This document shows positions 24,559-33,388 of a stretch of DNA of 64,000 bases, piece after piece. The stretch comes from Listeria monocytogenes (GTDB taxonomy: Bacteria > Bacillota > Bacilli > Lactobacillales > Listeriaceae): positions 62,001 through 126,000 of the forward strand of contig NZ_CP168900.1 in the NCBI RefSeq assembly GCF_041765605.1. The letters are read 5' to 3'. Under the pieces are notes generated by a model. That model was not told the DNA's origin and did no database searches. It saw nothing but the letters and a program-made list of their open reading frames with translations. The first letter of the stretch is position 1. Each line of letters opens with the position of its first letter. The position numbers were made by a program, and so were the translations under genes.

Positions 24559-25949
24559 TGAATGAGACAATACAATTCGTAGCACATGACTATCAGGAGT
24601 ACGCAATTAATAAAATAACAGCATCCCCTAAATGTGGGCTATTTTTAGACATGGGGATGGGAAAAACAGTGACAACTTTAACCGCCATAGCAGGACTGAT
24701 GTATAACCTGTTAGAGGTTAACAAAGTGCTAGTTATAGCACCACTTCGTGTAGCAGAAGATACATGGAGTCGTGAAACGGAAAAATGGAGTCACACAGCT
24801 TTCTTACAAGTTTCTAAAATTTTAGGGCCTGCTGAATGTCGCAAGGAGGCTTTAAATCAAAGAGCGGATATTTATGTTATCAATCGTGAGAACCTTGCTT
24901 GGTTAGTAGACCATCTAGGGAAAAACTGGGATTTTGATATGGTCGTAGTTGATGAGTTTTCAAGTTTCAAAAACAGCAAATCACAGAGATTTAAAGCATT
25001 GAGAAAAGTACTGCCGAAAATCAAACGACTCGTAGGCTTGACTGGTACTCCAGCGCCAAATACGTTGCTAGATTTATGGCCTCAAATATATCTGCTAGAC
25101 CGCGGAGAACGTTTAGGTAAAACTAAGCGAGCATATCTAGATAAGTACTTCACACCTGGCGCAAGAAACGGGCATGTTATATTTGAGTGGCGGCTAAAGA
25201 ATGGAGCAGAGGACCGTATACACCAACACATTAGCGATATATGTGTAAGTATGAAAGCCGAAGATTGGCTGGAAATGCCAGAGAGAATTGATAACACAAT
25301 ATCTATTAAACTGCCTAGTAAAGCGAGAGCGCAGTATTCAGAGCTGGAGAAGGAGTTCCTGCTAGAGTTCGAGCATTCTGACGTGGTTGCAGACTCGGCA
25401 GCGGTACTCTCTAATAAACTCCTGCAGTTAGCCAACGGTGCCATCTATGATGAAAACCAGGAGTATCAAGAAATACACAATAAGAAACTAGAAGCTTTAG
25501 CAGACATTATAGAGGAGAGTGTAGGGCAACCGGTTCTGGTTTTCTACAGCTATAAACATGACGAGAAGCGAATACTAAATCACTTAAAGCAATATAAACC
25601 AGAGAAAATAAAAGACTCAAGAAGCATCAGAAAATGGAATGCAGGTAAGACCAGGGTGCTACTAGCACACCCAGCGAGTGCAGGGCACGGACTGAATCTC
25701 CAGGATGGTGGACATATCGTTGTATGGTTTGGGCTCACGTGGAGCTTAGAGCTATATCAACAAGCTAACGCGAGGCTATTCAGACAGGGGCAGAAAAAAT
25801 CTGTGATAGTACATCACATAGTTGCAAAGGATACCTTAGACGAGAAGGTTATCGAGGCATTGAGCAGTAAGAAAGTTGGGCAAGACGCATTACTTGAGGC
25901 GGTTAAAGCAAGACTGGAGAAGGTTAAAAGAGATGAAAGGTGGAGATAG
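24558..25949 (+). CDS. SNF2-family helicase
   Basis: 463 residues, two RecA-like domains. Motif I is FLDMGMGKTVT, motif II VVVDEFSSFK, motif III LVGLTGTPAPN, motif V/VI AGHGLNLQDGGH and QANARLFRQGQ. Phage enzymes of this group accompany VRR-NUC and probably remodel replication or recombination intermediates. Starts ATGA-like at the nuclease stop. Confidence 0.92.
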   Translation: MNETIQFVAHDYQEYAINKITASPKCGLFLDMGMGKTVTTLTAIAGLMYNLLEVNKVLVIAPLRVAEDTWSRETEKWSHTAFLQVSKILGPAECRKEALNQRADIYVINRENLAWLVDHLGKNWDFDMVVVDEFSSFKNSKSQRFKALRKVLPKIKRLVGLTGTPAPNTLLDLWPQIYLLDRGERLGKTKRAYLDKYFTPGARNGHVIFEWRLKNGAEDRIHQHISDICVSMKAEDWLEMPERIDNTISIKLPSKARAQYSELEKEFLLEFEHSDVVADSAAVLSNKLLQLANGAIYDENQEYQEIHNKKLEALADIIEESVGQPVLVFYSYKHDEKRILNHLKQYKPEKIKDSRSIRKWNAGKTRVLLAHPASAGHGLNLQDGGHIVVWFGLTWSLELYQQANARLFRQGQKKSVIVHHIVAKDTLDEKVIEALSSKKVGQDALLEAVKARLEKVKRDERWR

Positions 25950-25950
25950 C

Positions 25951-26298
25951 GTGAACAACGAAATGACTTTAAATGAATATCAGCGAAAGTCGATGCGAAC
26001 AAATATAGCGCACGGTGAAGGAGACACAATGGGTCTGCTAAATTATGCATTGGGGGCAGCAGGCGAGGCAGGAGAGGTAGCTGATATAATCAAAAAGCAC
26101 GCCTTTCATGGACACGAACTGAATAGACAGGATTTAATATCCGAGCTTGGCGATGTAATGTGGTACGTTTCTCAGTTAGCTGTAATACTGGGGATTAGTC
26201 TAGAAGAGATAGCAAAGAACAATGTGACGAAGTTAGAAGCTAGATATCCGAATGGGTTTAGTGAGAAAGACAGCATCAATAGAAAGGAAGATGCTTAA
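25951..26298 (+). CDS. MazG-like nucleotide pyrophosphohydrolase
   Basis: 115 residues from GTG25951 with AGGTGGAG five bases upstream, directly after the helicase stop. Longer frames overlap the helicase gene. LGAAGEAGEVADIIKKHAFHG with the EExxD-type metal site and LISELGDVMWYVSQLA are MazG-family signatures. It probably hydrolyses (d)NTPs or alarmone-type nucleotides to support phage replication. Confidence 0.85.
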   Translation: MNNEMTLNEYQRKSMRTNIAHGEGDTMGLLNYALGAAGEAGEVADIIKKHAFHGHELNRQDLISELGDVMWYVSQLAVILGISLEEIAKNNVTKLEARYPNGFSEKDSINRKEDA

Positions 26299-26840
26299 TG
26301 AGTAAACAGGCGTTTGGGTTGAGTAAGAAACAACTTGAGATAGTAACAGCAATGGCTACGAAGACAGCTACAGAAGAGTACAGCAGGCTGCAAAAGGAAC
26401 AGCAGAAGAAAGACCACAGCTGGCGACTACGAAATGTCAAACTACTGCTAAAGAACTATCGCAACCTAAAGTTATATTGTGATGAAGTAGTGAAGGATTT
26501 GACGATACTGGAGCCATTCTTAAATCTCATGGGTGGGAAAGCGTTAGACATTAAGTCACTATCGGATACAGAAATCAAGACAGAACTGATGATGAAATAC
26601 GTTGACAACGTTCTGTTAACATACGAGATAGCTTGTAACAACGGAACCATTGAGGACAGCCGTCGATTTAAAATAGTTAGAGATATGTATCTTAATACTA
26701 AGAAGTTAACAGCTGAGAAAGTAAGCGAGAAGTATAACATAGACAGAAGAACAGTATACAAAGAGATTAACAAAGCCTCTGAGGTACTGGGTGTACTAAT
26801 GTTTGGCCTCGATGGAGTCTCTGATATATTTAAACGATAG
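26298..26840 (+). CDS. ArpU/RinA-type late transcription regulator (putative)
   Basis: 180 residues, helical. The C-terminal VSEKYNIDRRTVYKEINKASEVL looks like a sigma-region-4-like or HTH motif. Proteins of this size and position, last in the early operon and just before the late genes, are ArpU/RinA-like activators of late transcription in Gram-positive phages. Three phased TGGGCAC repeats and a promoter start eight bases after its stop, a likely target. Confidence 0.65.
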   Translation: MSKQAFGLSKKQLEIVTAMATKTATEEYSRLQKEQQKKDHSWRLRNVKLLLKNYRNLKLYCDEVVKDLTILEPFLNLMGGKALDIKSLSDTEIKTELMMKYVDNVLLTYEIACNNGTIEDSRRFKIVRDMYLNTKKLTAEKVSEKYNIDRRTVYKEINKASEVLGVLMFGLDGVSDIFKR

Positions 26841-26847
26841 CCTTAAC

Positions 26848-26896
26848 TGGGCACTTTTTGGGCACCAAATGGGCACAACTTATATGCTACTATGAT
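26848..26896 (+). promoter_or_regulatory. Late promoter region with three TGGGCAC repeats at 11-bp spacing
   Basis: TGGGCAC at 26848-26854, 26859-26865 and 26870-26876 recurs every 11 bp on one face of the helix. A -10-like TATGAT lies at 26891-26896. The third repeat covers the -35 position, where no good -35 exists, as expected of an activator-dependent promoter. Confidence 0.65.
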
Positions 26897-26925
26897 ATTG
26901 TAAGATAAATAAGACTAATAGAAAG

Positions 26926-26955
26926 AGCCTGGTGCTTCGTGCGCTGGGCTTTTTA
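26926..26955 (+). terminator. Terminator/attenuator in the late leader
   Basis: AGCCTGGTGC (26926-26935) pairs with GCGCTGGGCT (26941-26950), including three G-U pairs, around a TTCGT loop, then TTTTA. It can end the early operon. It lies about 25 bases after the predicted start of the late transcript, so late transcription would have to pass it. Confidence 0.7.
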
Positions 26956-26977
26956 TTGTAGGCAGGTGTGCATTAGG

Positions 26978-27310
26978 ATGAATTCAGTAGATGAAATCAA
27001 TAAGTCAATACAATCATTAGAGGAAAAAGGTAAAGTATCAGATGGCTCACACACATTTGAGGAGTTATATTATCACAGGATGATATTATTTGCCGCCATT
27101 TGTAATGCTACCACTAATAGCTGGAAGTCTAAGCAGCATGAGGATGGTTCTATGTATGATGGCTACTTCATTGCAGGAGTTACAACTGCACAAGGGGAGT
27201 TCTCATATCACTATCCTATCTATTACTGGGATATCTTTGATGCTATGGAGCTAGAGTTTGCCCCTAAGTGGGACGGTCACACTTCGAAAGATGTCACGAG
27301 ATTGCTATAG
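26978..27310 (+). CDS. Conserved phage protein before HNH, unknown
   Basis: 110 residues from ATG26978 with AGGTG upstream; the longer frame runs through the terminator. Contains YHYPIYYWDIFDAMELEFAPKWDGHTSKDVTRLL, a pattern I recall from Listeria phage proteins at this position. Function unknown. Confidence 0.7.
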   Translation: MNSVDEINKSIQSLEEKGKVSDGSHTFEELYYHRMILFAAICNATTNSWKSKQHEDGSMYDGYFIAGVTTAQGEFSYHYPIYYWDIFDAMELEFAPKWDGHTSKDVTRLL

Positions 27311-27619
27311 ATGACAACAGCGGAGATAGTTCGAATGATACTGCTAGATGACATGACTCGGTTCTACAACTCCAAGGAGTGGAAGAAGGTAAGAGCAAAA
27401 GCAAGAGAGCGAGACAATCATGAATGTCAACTCTGCAAGCTGGAAGGTAGTCAGAGTAAATGCGAAGCTGTTCATCACATCAAAGAAGTGCGAGAGCATC
27501 CAGAACTAGCGTTGACACTAAGTAACCTAGTCTGCGTCTGCAAGATGCATCACAACAAAGAACATCCAGAAAAACTACAGAAACAAAAAAAGAAATTCGC
27601 CAACGAAGAGCGCTGGTAA
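27311..27619 (+). CDS. HNH endonuclease of the packaging module
   Basis: 102 residues. CQLCKLEG, EAVHHIKEVREHPELALTLSNLVCVCKMHHNKEH has the His-Asn-His metal finger with two CxxC pairs. HNH proteins next to terminase are needed for cos cleavage in HK97-like phages. Follows the previous stop directly. Confidence 0.92.
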   Translation: MTTAEIVRMILLDDMTRFYNSKEWKKVRAKARERDNHECQLCKLEGSQSKCEAVHHIKEVREHPELALTLSNLVCVCKMHHNKEHPEKLQKQKKKFANEERW

Positions 27620-27624
27620 ATTTT

Positions 27625-27712
27625 AAAAAGTTAGACACCCCCCGGTCAAACCAAATGGCAAAATTTTTGGGAAACCGAACAACGGGGAAGGGGCATGGGT
27701 GTCCAACTTTTT
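27625..27712. other. Candidate cos region
   Basis: AAAAAGTTAGACACCC (27625-27640) and GGGTGTCCAACTTTTT (27697-27712) are inverted with one mismatch around 56 bases that include CCCCCCGGTC and CGGGGAAGGGG. In phages with HNH, P27-type small terminase and HK97-like heads, the cohesive-end site commonly lies exactly here. The nick positions cannot be read from sequence. Confidence 0.5.
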
Positions 27713-27741
27713 AAATTCCCATGTGAGAGGATGTGAGAAAA

Positions 27742-28095
27742 ATGGCAGAAAATAAAAGCTGGGAAATTTTAGCAAAATCACAGAGTTACAAACAAAGGCG
27801 TGGTAAAATCAGAAATTCACTTTTGAAACATTTAGAGGTGAAGGATGCAAAAAGAGAGCCTTTCTTAGATATAGTAGAGCAGTACATGTCATTGTGGGAT
27901 ACCGCATGCCAGCTAGAGCTCGATATATCAGAACGCGGAGTTGTTGTAGTAGGCATGCACGGCATGAAGAAAAATGACTCTGTCCCAGAACAGCAAAAAG
28001 TCAATAAGCAAATGCTTAGTATTCTCGCATATCTCGACATGAATCCAGAGGCGGCAGCAGATGTTACAGGCGGGGATATAGATGATACCGTATAA
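27742..28095 (+). CDS. terS: Terminase small subunit, P27 family
   Basis: 117 residues from ATG27742 (AGAGGA ten bases upstream; GTG27733 too close). Helical, with EPFLDIVEQYMSLWDTACQLELDISERGVVV and the C-terminal QMLSILAYLDMNPEAA, the P27 pattern. Recognises cos DNA and loads the large subunit. Overlaps it by 14 bases. Confidence 0.85.
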   Translation: MAENKSWEILAKSQSYKQRRGKIRNSLLKHLEVKDAKREPFLDIVEQYMSLWDTACQLELDISERGVVVVGMHGMKKNDSVPEQQKVNKQMLSILAYLDMNPEAAADVTGGDIDDTV

Positions 28096-29728
28096 GTACC
28101 ATCCAGCGATATCGGAATGGATGTATATGGTAGATAGCGGGGAGGTTCCTAGCTCACAAGAAATGAAAGACCTCATGCCTTTTCTCCGAGCTAAACTAGA
28201 TGCGCCTAATGCCTTTGTGGATAATAAACGAATTGATAACGCTCTTGCAAATGCAGAGCGTTTTTTCGAGCTTAAGCAATACCCCTTTCAAAAGTTCTTA
28301 CTAACTTTCATCACTTATGTTTTTGTAAGAAATGAACAGGGTGAGCTTGAGCTTATGTTTAACGAATATTTCATATATGCAGGACGCGGCTTTGGTAAAA
28401 ATACAATTCTGTCTGAGTCTTCGTTTGAGCTGACAACGTCAAATCATAATGTCAAAAACTATAACGTAGACATCGTAGCTACGTCAGAAGAGCAAGCGAT
28501 GACCTCCTTCAAAGACATTCGAGACATGCTTGAGAACAATAAAGAATTTATGAAAAGCCGATACTCCTGGAGTAAGACTGAAATCCGCAATCGGAAAAAT
28601 GGTTCAACTATTAAAGCGAGAACCTCAAATCCAAAAACTAAAGATGGCGGACGTCCAGGCGCGGTTGGCTTTGATGAAGCGCACGCTTACGACTCATACA
28701 AATCTTTCAATGTTCACACTACAGGGCTGGGTAAAGTTCCGTTCGCTCGTCGTTTTTATCTGACAACCGACGGCTATATCCGAGGTAGCGTTCTGGACGA
28801 TATAAAAGAGCGGGCAAAAATGGTGCTTCGTGGTGAGTTGCCGAACTCGAAACTATTCCCATTCATGTGTAAGTTGGATGACCCAGAGGAAGTCCACGAC
28901 CCGCGAAATTGGGAAAAAGCTAACCCGATGCTGCGCTATAACAGTGACCTCAGAGCTCAAGTTGAGCAAGAGTATGAGACCGCAAAAGTGACACCCTCTC
29001 TTATGGTTGAGTTCATGACAAAGAGAATGAACTGTCCTACTGAGAACCTGGCGACGGCTGTTGCAACTTGGGATAACATACTGGCGACTAATCAAAACCT
29101 GCCAGAACTAGTTGGTCAGAACTGCATAGGGGCCGTAGACTACGCACGCGTGCGCGACTTTTGCGCTGTAGGATTGCTTTTTAAAGTTGCAGATAAGCGC
29201 TACTGGATACATCACACCTTTATCCCCGCCTCGGCTTTAGTCGTTCAGAAGTTTAATTTTGATATTGAGGCTGCGGTAAAACAAGGACTCTGCACAATCG
29301 TGCAGGGTGAAACAATAGAGCCAGACATTGTGGCGGACTGGTTTGAAGTGCAAGCTCGTAAGTATCGAATACAGCGGGTCTGCATGGATGACTATAAGTA
29401 TCAATACATGAAACCTGAGCTTTCGTCACGCGGATTTGAGCCATGGATTGTCCGAAACGGGAAAACGACGCACACGAAAGTGCTGCCCCTTGTTGATATG
29501 TTGTTTGCTAAACATAAACTTGTTTTCGGAAATGACATGATGATGCGCTGGTATACAAATAATACCTATTTGGATATTGATACAAAAGGCAATGTAAGCT
29601 TTGAAAAAATAGACCCTGAGAAACGTAAGAACGACGGATTTATGGCGCTGATTCATGCACTGACGCAAGATGGGGAGTTAAAAGAAGTAAGACGTATTAG
29701 ACGTAAACCACGAAGCTACAGCTATTAG
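28082..29728 (+). CDS. terL: Terminase large subunit
   Basis: 548 residues. Packaging ATPase with P-loop variant GRGFGKNTILSE (~residues 101-112), Walker B AVGFDEAHAYD and coupling motif FYLTTDG. The C-terminal nuclease has CIGAVDYARVRDFCAVG (first Asp) and a later Asp cluster. HK97-type. Makes the heads together with HNH and the small subunit. Confidence 0.93.
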   Translation: MIPYKYHPAISEWMYMVDSGEVPSSQEMKDLMPFLRAKLDAPNAFVDNKRIDNALANAERFFELKQYPFQKFLLTFITYVFVRNEQGELELMFNEYFIYAGRGFGKNTILSESSFELTTSNHNVKNYNVDIVATSEEQAMTSFKDIRDMLENNKEFMKSRYSWSKTEIRNRKNGSTIKARTSNPKTKDGGRPGAVGFDEAHAYDSYKSFNVHTTGLGKVPFARRFYLTTDGYIRGSVLDDIKERAKMVLRGELPNSKLFPFMCKLDDPEEVHDPRNWEKANPMLRYNSDLRAQVEQEYETAKVTPSLMVEFMTKRMNCPTENLATAVATWDNILATNQNLPELVGQNCIGAVDYARVRDFCAVGLLFKVADKRYWIHHTFIPASALVVQKFNFDIEAAVKQGLCTIVQGETIEPDIVADWFEVQARKYRIQRVCMDDYKYQYMKPELSSRGFEPWIVRNGKTTHTKVLPLVDMLFAKHKLVFGNDMMMRWYTNNTYLDIDTKGNVSFEKIDPEKRKNDGFMALIHALTQDGELKEVRRIRRKPRSYSY

Positions 29729-29739
29729 GAGGTGATAAT

Positions 29740-30948
29740 TTGGGATTACTAGATGCTTTTCTGAGCCTGGGCACAGGCAGTAAAAAGAATTCATATGAAG
29801 CTCGAAAGGAGCGAATGGATTACTTAATTGAAGAGGTTACAGCAAATATATACTTCAAGCAATTAGCTGTTCAAACAAGTGTAAACTTAATCGCGAAAAC
29901 ATTAGCAAGGTGCGAATTTAAAACATTCAAAAATGGTAAAGTCCATAAAGGGGAAACTTACTACAGTCTCAACATAGAGCCAAACATAAATCAATCGAAA
30001 ACAGCCTTTTTAAATGATTTAGTCTCACAGCTCATATATAGCGATGAGGGTGCTCTTGTTGTACAGACAGACGATATGCAGTTACTGGTTGCGGACTCAT
30101 ATCAGCGAAATAAATATGCAGTTAAGTCAAATGACTATCAATTTGTCGAATCTAACAATTATGTTTTCCAGCGTACTTTTTATGAGAAAGACGTACTGTT
30201 TTTAGAGCTAAACAACAAGCAAATTCGTGCGACTATTGATGGCCTTTACGACAGCTATGGGAAACTGATATCAGGTTCTATTAAAAACTATAATAGGAAG
30301 AATGCGCGAAAGCTTGTGCTTAACATCAGTGCTCTTTTCGACCAGGAGTTTGACAAGTACGAAAATGAAGGTGATGAGGAATCAGAAGCAGATAAACGAA
30401 TCGACGACCTCATGAATAACCGATTTAAGAACTTTTTTGCCGAAGGAGACTCCGTAGTTACGCTAGAGGAGGGACTAAAGCTAGATGATTTCAGCAGCTC
30501 GGATACAAAGAATCAAGCCAGTAGCCGTGATATTCGTGCCGCGGTGGATGATGTTATTGATCTCGTCGCTATGGCGTTTCATATCCCGCGCGGTCTGCTA
30601 AAAGGTGATGTGGCGGACATTGAACAGATGACTAATAACTTTTTGACATTCTGCATTAATCCTATCATCGAACAGATTGAGAACGAATTAAATAGAAAAC
30701 TATTTACAAAAGAGGAATATTTAGCAGGTAATTGCGTTAAAATTTCAACGGACCGCATCAAAGCCTTTGATTTGAAGGACATCGCGGGAAGTATGGAAGT
30801 TCTAGTACGTATTGGTGCCTTTAGTGTTAACGATGTGCTTGAGTTTATCGGAAAAGAACGAATTGACGAGGCTTGGGCTGATGAGCATATTATTACGAAG
30901 AACTACGCAGAGATTGATAAGTACTTGAAAGGAGGTGATGAAGAATGA
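29740..30948 (+). CDS. Portal protein, HK97 type
   Basis: 402 residues, TTG start behind AGGAGGTGATAA. Contains VNLIAKTLARCEFKTF, KLDDFSSSDTKNQASSRDIRAAVDDVIDLVAMAFHIPRGLLKGD and NVFLTFC-like segments of phage_portal (PF04860). Forms the dodecameric DNA gateway of the head. Overlaps the protease gene by four bases. Confidence 0.88.
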   Translation: MGLLDAFLSLGTGSKKNSYEARKERMDYLIEEVTANIYFKQLAVQTSVNLIAKTLARCEFKTFKNGKVHKGETYYSLNIEPNINQSKTAFLNDLVSQLIYSDEGALVVQTDDMQLLVADSYQRNKYAVKSNDYQFVESNNYVFQRTFYEKDVLFLELNNKQIRATIDGLYDSYGKLISGSIKNYNRKNARKLVLNISALFDQEFDKYENEGDEESEADKRIDDLMNNRFKNFFAEGDSVVTLEEGLKLDDFSSSDTKNQASSRDIRAAVDDVIDLVAMAFHIPRGLLKGDVADIEQMTNNFLTFCINPIIEQIENELNRKLFTKEEYLAGNCVKISTDRIKAFDLKDIAGSMEVLVRIGAFSVNDVLEFIGKERIDEAWADEHIITKNYAEIDKYLKGGDEE

Positions 30949-31775
30949 CAAAACGGAAATTTTCTTGTTTCAATTTTAAAAAAGATACAGAATCGAATAC
31001 TGCTGAAATCGATATTTATGGCGACATCGTAGCAGACGGATATCAGTGGTACGAGTCAGACATCACATCATTTGATTTTAAAAAGGACTTGGACGCATTG
31101 GGAGATGTTAGCAAGATTTACGTCAACATCAACTCTAACGGTGGCTTCGTATACGAGGGGCAAGCTATCTACAATCAGTTAGTGCGTCACCCAGCACAAA
31201 TCCATGTCCGCATCGATGGCATGGCGGCTTCTATCGCTTCGGTAATTGCGATGGCCGGGGATATCATTGAAATGCCAGCGAATGCACAGATGATGATACA
31301 CGAACCGGCAGGCGGCGCTTTCGGAAATAAGTCAGACCTTGAGTCAGCCATCCGCGCGTTAGATGCAAGTAAGCAGTCTATCATCGCCGCCTACAGGACA
31401 CATACAACCTTAGAGGTGAGCGAAATCGAGTCCATGATGGCAGAGGAGAAGTGGATGTCGGGGCAGGAGGCTTATGAGCTAGGCTTTGCCACATTAGTAA
31501 CAAATCCGTTACAACAAGTAGCATTAGCGAAAAGCCCTGTTACGAATACATTCAGAAATGTACCAGAGAGCTTAGCAAGAGAAGAGCAAACCAAGTACGA
31601 ACCAGCCAAGCAATCCCTGGACTTAGATGCACTAGTCATGGCGGTCGCAGCTAAGATACAAGATAGTAATGTACTTCGTTCGCTAGAGCCGTCAAATAAA
31701 GCGACAAATAAAGCAACAAATAAATCAACAAAGGCGAGTCCACTTTTCGATGCTTTTAAAGCATTGTCTGAGTGA
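30945..31775 (+). CDS. Prohead protease, ClpP type
   Basis: 276 residues. ClpP fold with YVNINSNGGFVYEGQAIYNQL, nucleophile Ser in GMAASIASVIAMAG, catalytic His in MMIHEPAGG, and Asp downstream. The C-terminal ~60 residues are low-complexity (NKATNKATNKSTKAS), possibly a scaffold-like tail. It trims capsid and scaffold during head maturation. Confidence 0.92.
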   Translation: MTKRKFSCFNFKKDTESNTAEIDIYGDIVADGYQWYESDITSFDFKKDLDALGDVSKIYVNINSNGGFVYEGQAIYNQLVRHPAQIHVRIDGMAASIASVIAMAGDIIEMPANAQMMIHEPAGGAFGNKSDLESAIRALDASKQSIIAAYRTHTTLEVSEIESMMAEEKWMSGQEAYELGFATLVTNPLQQVALAKSPVTNTFRNVPESLAREEQTKYEPAKQSLDLDALVMAVAAKIQDSNVLRSLEPSNKATNKATNKSTKASPLFDAFKALSE

Positions 31776-31808
31776 ACGCGCTTTTAATTTTGAGGAGGAA
31801 GTTAAAAT

Positions 31809-32954
31809 ATGAAAAACCCAGACAAAGTAAAAATGGGAAAGGAACAGCTTCAAGCCGTTCTTGACAAAGCAATGACATCAGAAGACCCTAAAGTCCAAGC
31901 AGCAGCTATCTCAGAGTGGTCAGAAGGGTTCCAGGCGCAATTAGTAGCGGAAGCAGAAAAAGCAGCACGTGCGGGACTTACAGACGACCAGGTGATGGCA
32001 CAACGAGGGCTCACTGTGCTAAATACACAAGAGCGAGATTTCTATAACACCATTATCGAAAATAAAGGATTAGATAATCTGGATGTGGTAATCCCAGTTA
32101 CTGTATATGACCGCATCTTTGAAAACCTGGAAGAGCAACATCCATTGCTAGCGGCAATTGATTTTGTCAATACCACCGGGATTACCCGTTGGTTATATCG
32201 TAAAGCCGATGCAGAAGGCGCTTTATGGTCTGATGTAACAGATGCCATTACAAAGGAACTCAGCAATGGCTTTCAAAAGATTGAGATTGGCCAGACAAAA
32301 CTTACTGCGTTTATCCCATTGTATAACTCCACGTTAGAGCTTGGACCAGTTTGGATTGATAAGTTTATTGTGACATTGCTATCCGAATCTCTAGCTATTG
32401 GTCTTGAAAAAGCTATCGTAACAGGTACAGGTAAAGATATGCCAATCGGCATGGACCGGGACCTCGATGGGGCAGTCGTTGGAGGAGAATACCCAGTAAA
32501 AGAGGCGAAGGTCCTTAACGATTTACTGCCACAAACGCTAGGGGAAGAGATTATGGCGCCTCTTACACTAGACGGTAAAAGAGCGGTTTCGGATATCATT
32601 TTCGTGCTTAACCCATTGACATACTGGTCTAAGTTCTTCGGAGCGATTACGACAATGACATCCGCTGCGCAGTATGTGCAGACGTTACCTATCAATGCAC
32701 AAAATATCCAATCGCGTTATGTTGCACAGAACAAGTTAATCGTAGGGGTCCCAACTGACTACTTTATGGGGATTGGTACAACCGGGAAAATCGAATCTTC
32801 TAAAGAATATCGCTTCCTTGAAGACCAAATCGTTTTCGCGGCTCGCCAGCTGGCCAATGGCCGTCCAAAAGATAATGTTTCCTTCCTGGTATTTGACATT
32901 GAGAACCTAAAGCCACTGTTAACCCTGATTAAAGAGTTAGATACACCCAGCTGA
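31809..32954 (+). CDS. Major capsid protein, HK97 fold
   Basis: 381 residues. N-terminal helical delta-like region (1-~100) is followed by the coat domain: DVVIPVTVYDRIFENLEEQHPLL, GFQKIEIGQTKLTAFIPL, AIVTGTGKDMPIG, FLVFDIENLKPL. AGGAGG precedes the ATG. The gene ends ACA CCC AGC TGA GCC, and the +1 frame then stays open into a 36-residue HeH domain (32989-33099), so a longer capsid form is likely. Confidence 0.92.
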   Translation: MKNPDKVKMGKEQLQAVLDKAMTSEDPKVQAAAISEWSEGFQAQLVAEAEKAARAGLTDDQVMAQRGLTVLNTQERDFYNTIIENKGLDNLDVVIPVTVYDRIFENLEEQHPLLAAIDFVNTTGITRWLYRKADAEGALWSDVTDAITKELSNGFQKIEIGQTKLTAFIPLYNSTLELGPVWIDKFIVTLLSESLAIGLEKAIVTGTGKDMPIGMDRDLDGAVVGGEYPVKEAKVLNDLLPQTLGEEIMAPLTLDGKRAVSDIIFVLNPLTYWSKFFGAITTMTSAAQYVQTLPINAQNIQSRYVAQNKLIVGVPTDYFMGIGTTGKIESSKEYRFLEDQIVFAARQLANGRPKDNVSFLVFDIENLKPLLTLIKELDTPS

Positions 32955-32955
32955 G
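32946..32955 (+). promoter_or_regulatory. Programmed +1 frameshift site of the capsid gene
   Basis: CCC AGC TGA G. A +1 slip before the stop gives EPVPVRSTGYAE, then the HeH domain. The same layout CCC AGT TAA G ends the major tail gene (35114). I recall that Listeria phage PSA makes long capsid and tail forms by +1 frameshifting. Confidence 0.7.
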
Positions 32956-33099
32956 CCCGTACCAGTTCGAAGTACGGGTTACGCAGAAATGACGAACAAT
33001 GAGCTCAAAGCAATTCTTGATAATCTAGGAATCACTTACAATGCAAAAGCGACTAAGGCGGAATTACTATCGCTGATTGAAGGTGCTGATATTGAGTGA
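32953..33099 (+). CDS. HeH/LEM-like C-terminal extension of the capsid protein (+1 frame)
   Basis: The +1 frame reads EPVPVRSTGYAE then MTNNELKAILDNLGITYN and AKATKAELLSLIEGADIE. The second part matches the helix-extended-loop-helix (HeH) domain of SAP/LEM type that decorates some phage capsid proteins. An ATG at 32989 could start a free 36-residue peptide but has no clear ribosome site, so fusion by frameshift is more likely. The Pro/Val-rich piece would be a linker. Confidence 0.7.
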   Translation, partial: EPVPVRSTGYAEMTNNELKAILDNLGITYNAKATKAELLSLIEGADIE

Positions 33100-33388
33100 A
33101 TTTGATTTAAAAGAATATGTTAAGCGCGGGTGTGCAATCACTTGGAATGACCCCGCGCTCGATGAGCAAATCGAAGAAGCAAAAGAGGACCTGCGAGACA
33201 TTGCAGGTGGCTCTATTGATTTCAGCAAACCTGGCAGTGCTACGCGTTTACTGAAAAACCGCGTACGATATGAGCGCAACGGTGTGGGTTCGTTATTTGA
33301 GTCTGACTATCGCTCGGAATTGCTAAGGTTCCAGCTTAAGCAAGGACTAAAAGGCGGTGCTGTGAATGACTACTCAAGCGAGAACTGA
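33092..33388 (+). CDS. Head-tail connector (gp6-like adaptor)
   Basis: 98 residues from TTG33092, with AAGGTG six bases upstream. Short helical protein, WNDPALDEQIEEAKEDLRDIAGG, then NRVRYERNGVGSLFESDYRSELL, the usual connector pattern of HK97-like phages. It overlaps the end of the capsid extension and the next gene. Confidence 0.8.
   Translation: MSEFDLKEYVKRGCAITWNDPALDEQIEEAKEDLRDIAGGSIDFSKPGSATRLLKNRVRYERNGVGSLFESDYRSELLRFQLKQGLKGGAVNDYSSEN

Noticed and set aside
32989-33099. Independent 36-residue gene
   Set aside because: No good ribosome site; the upstream +1 frame is open to the capsid stop and the same signal occurs at the tail gene.
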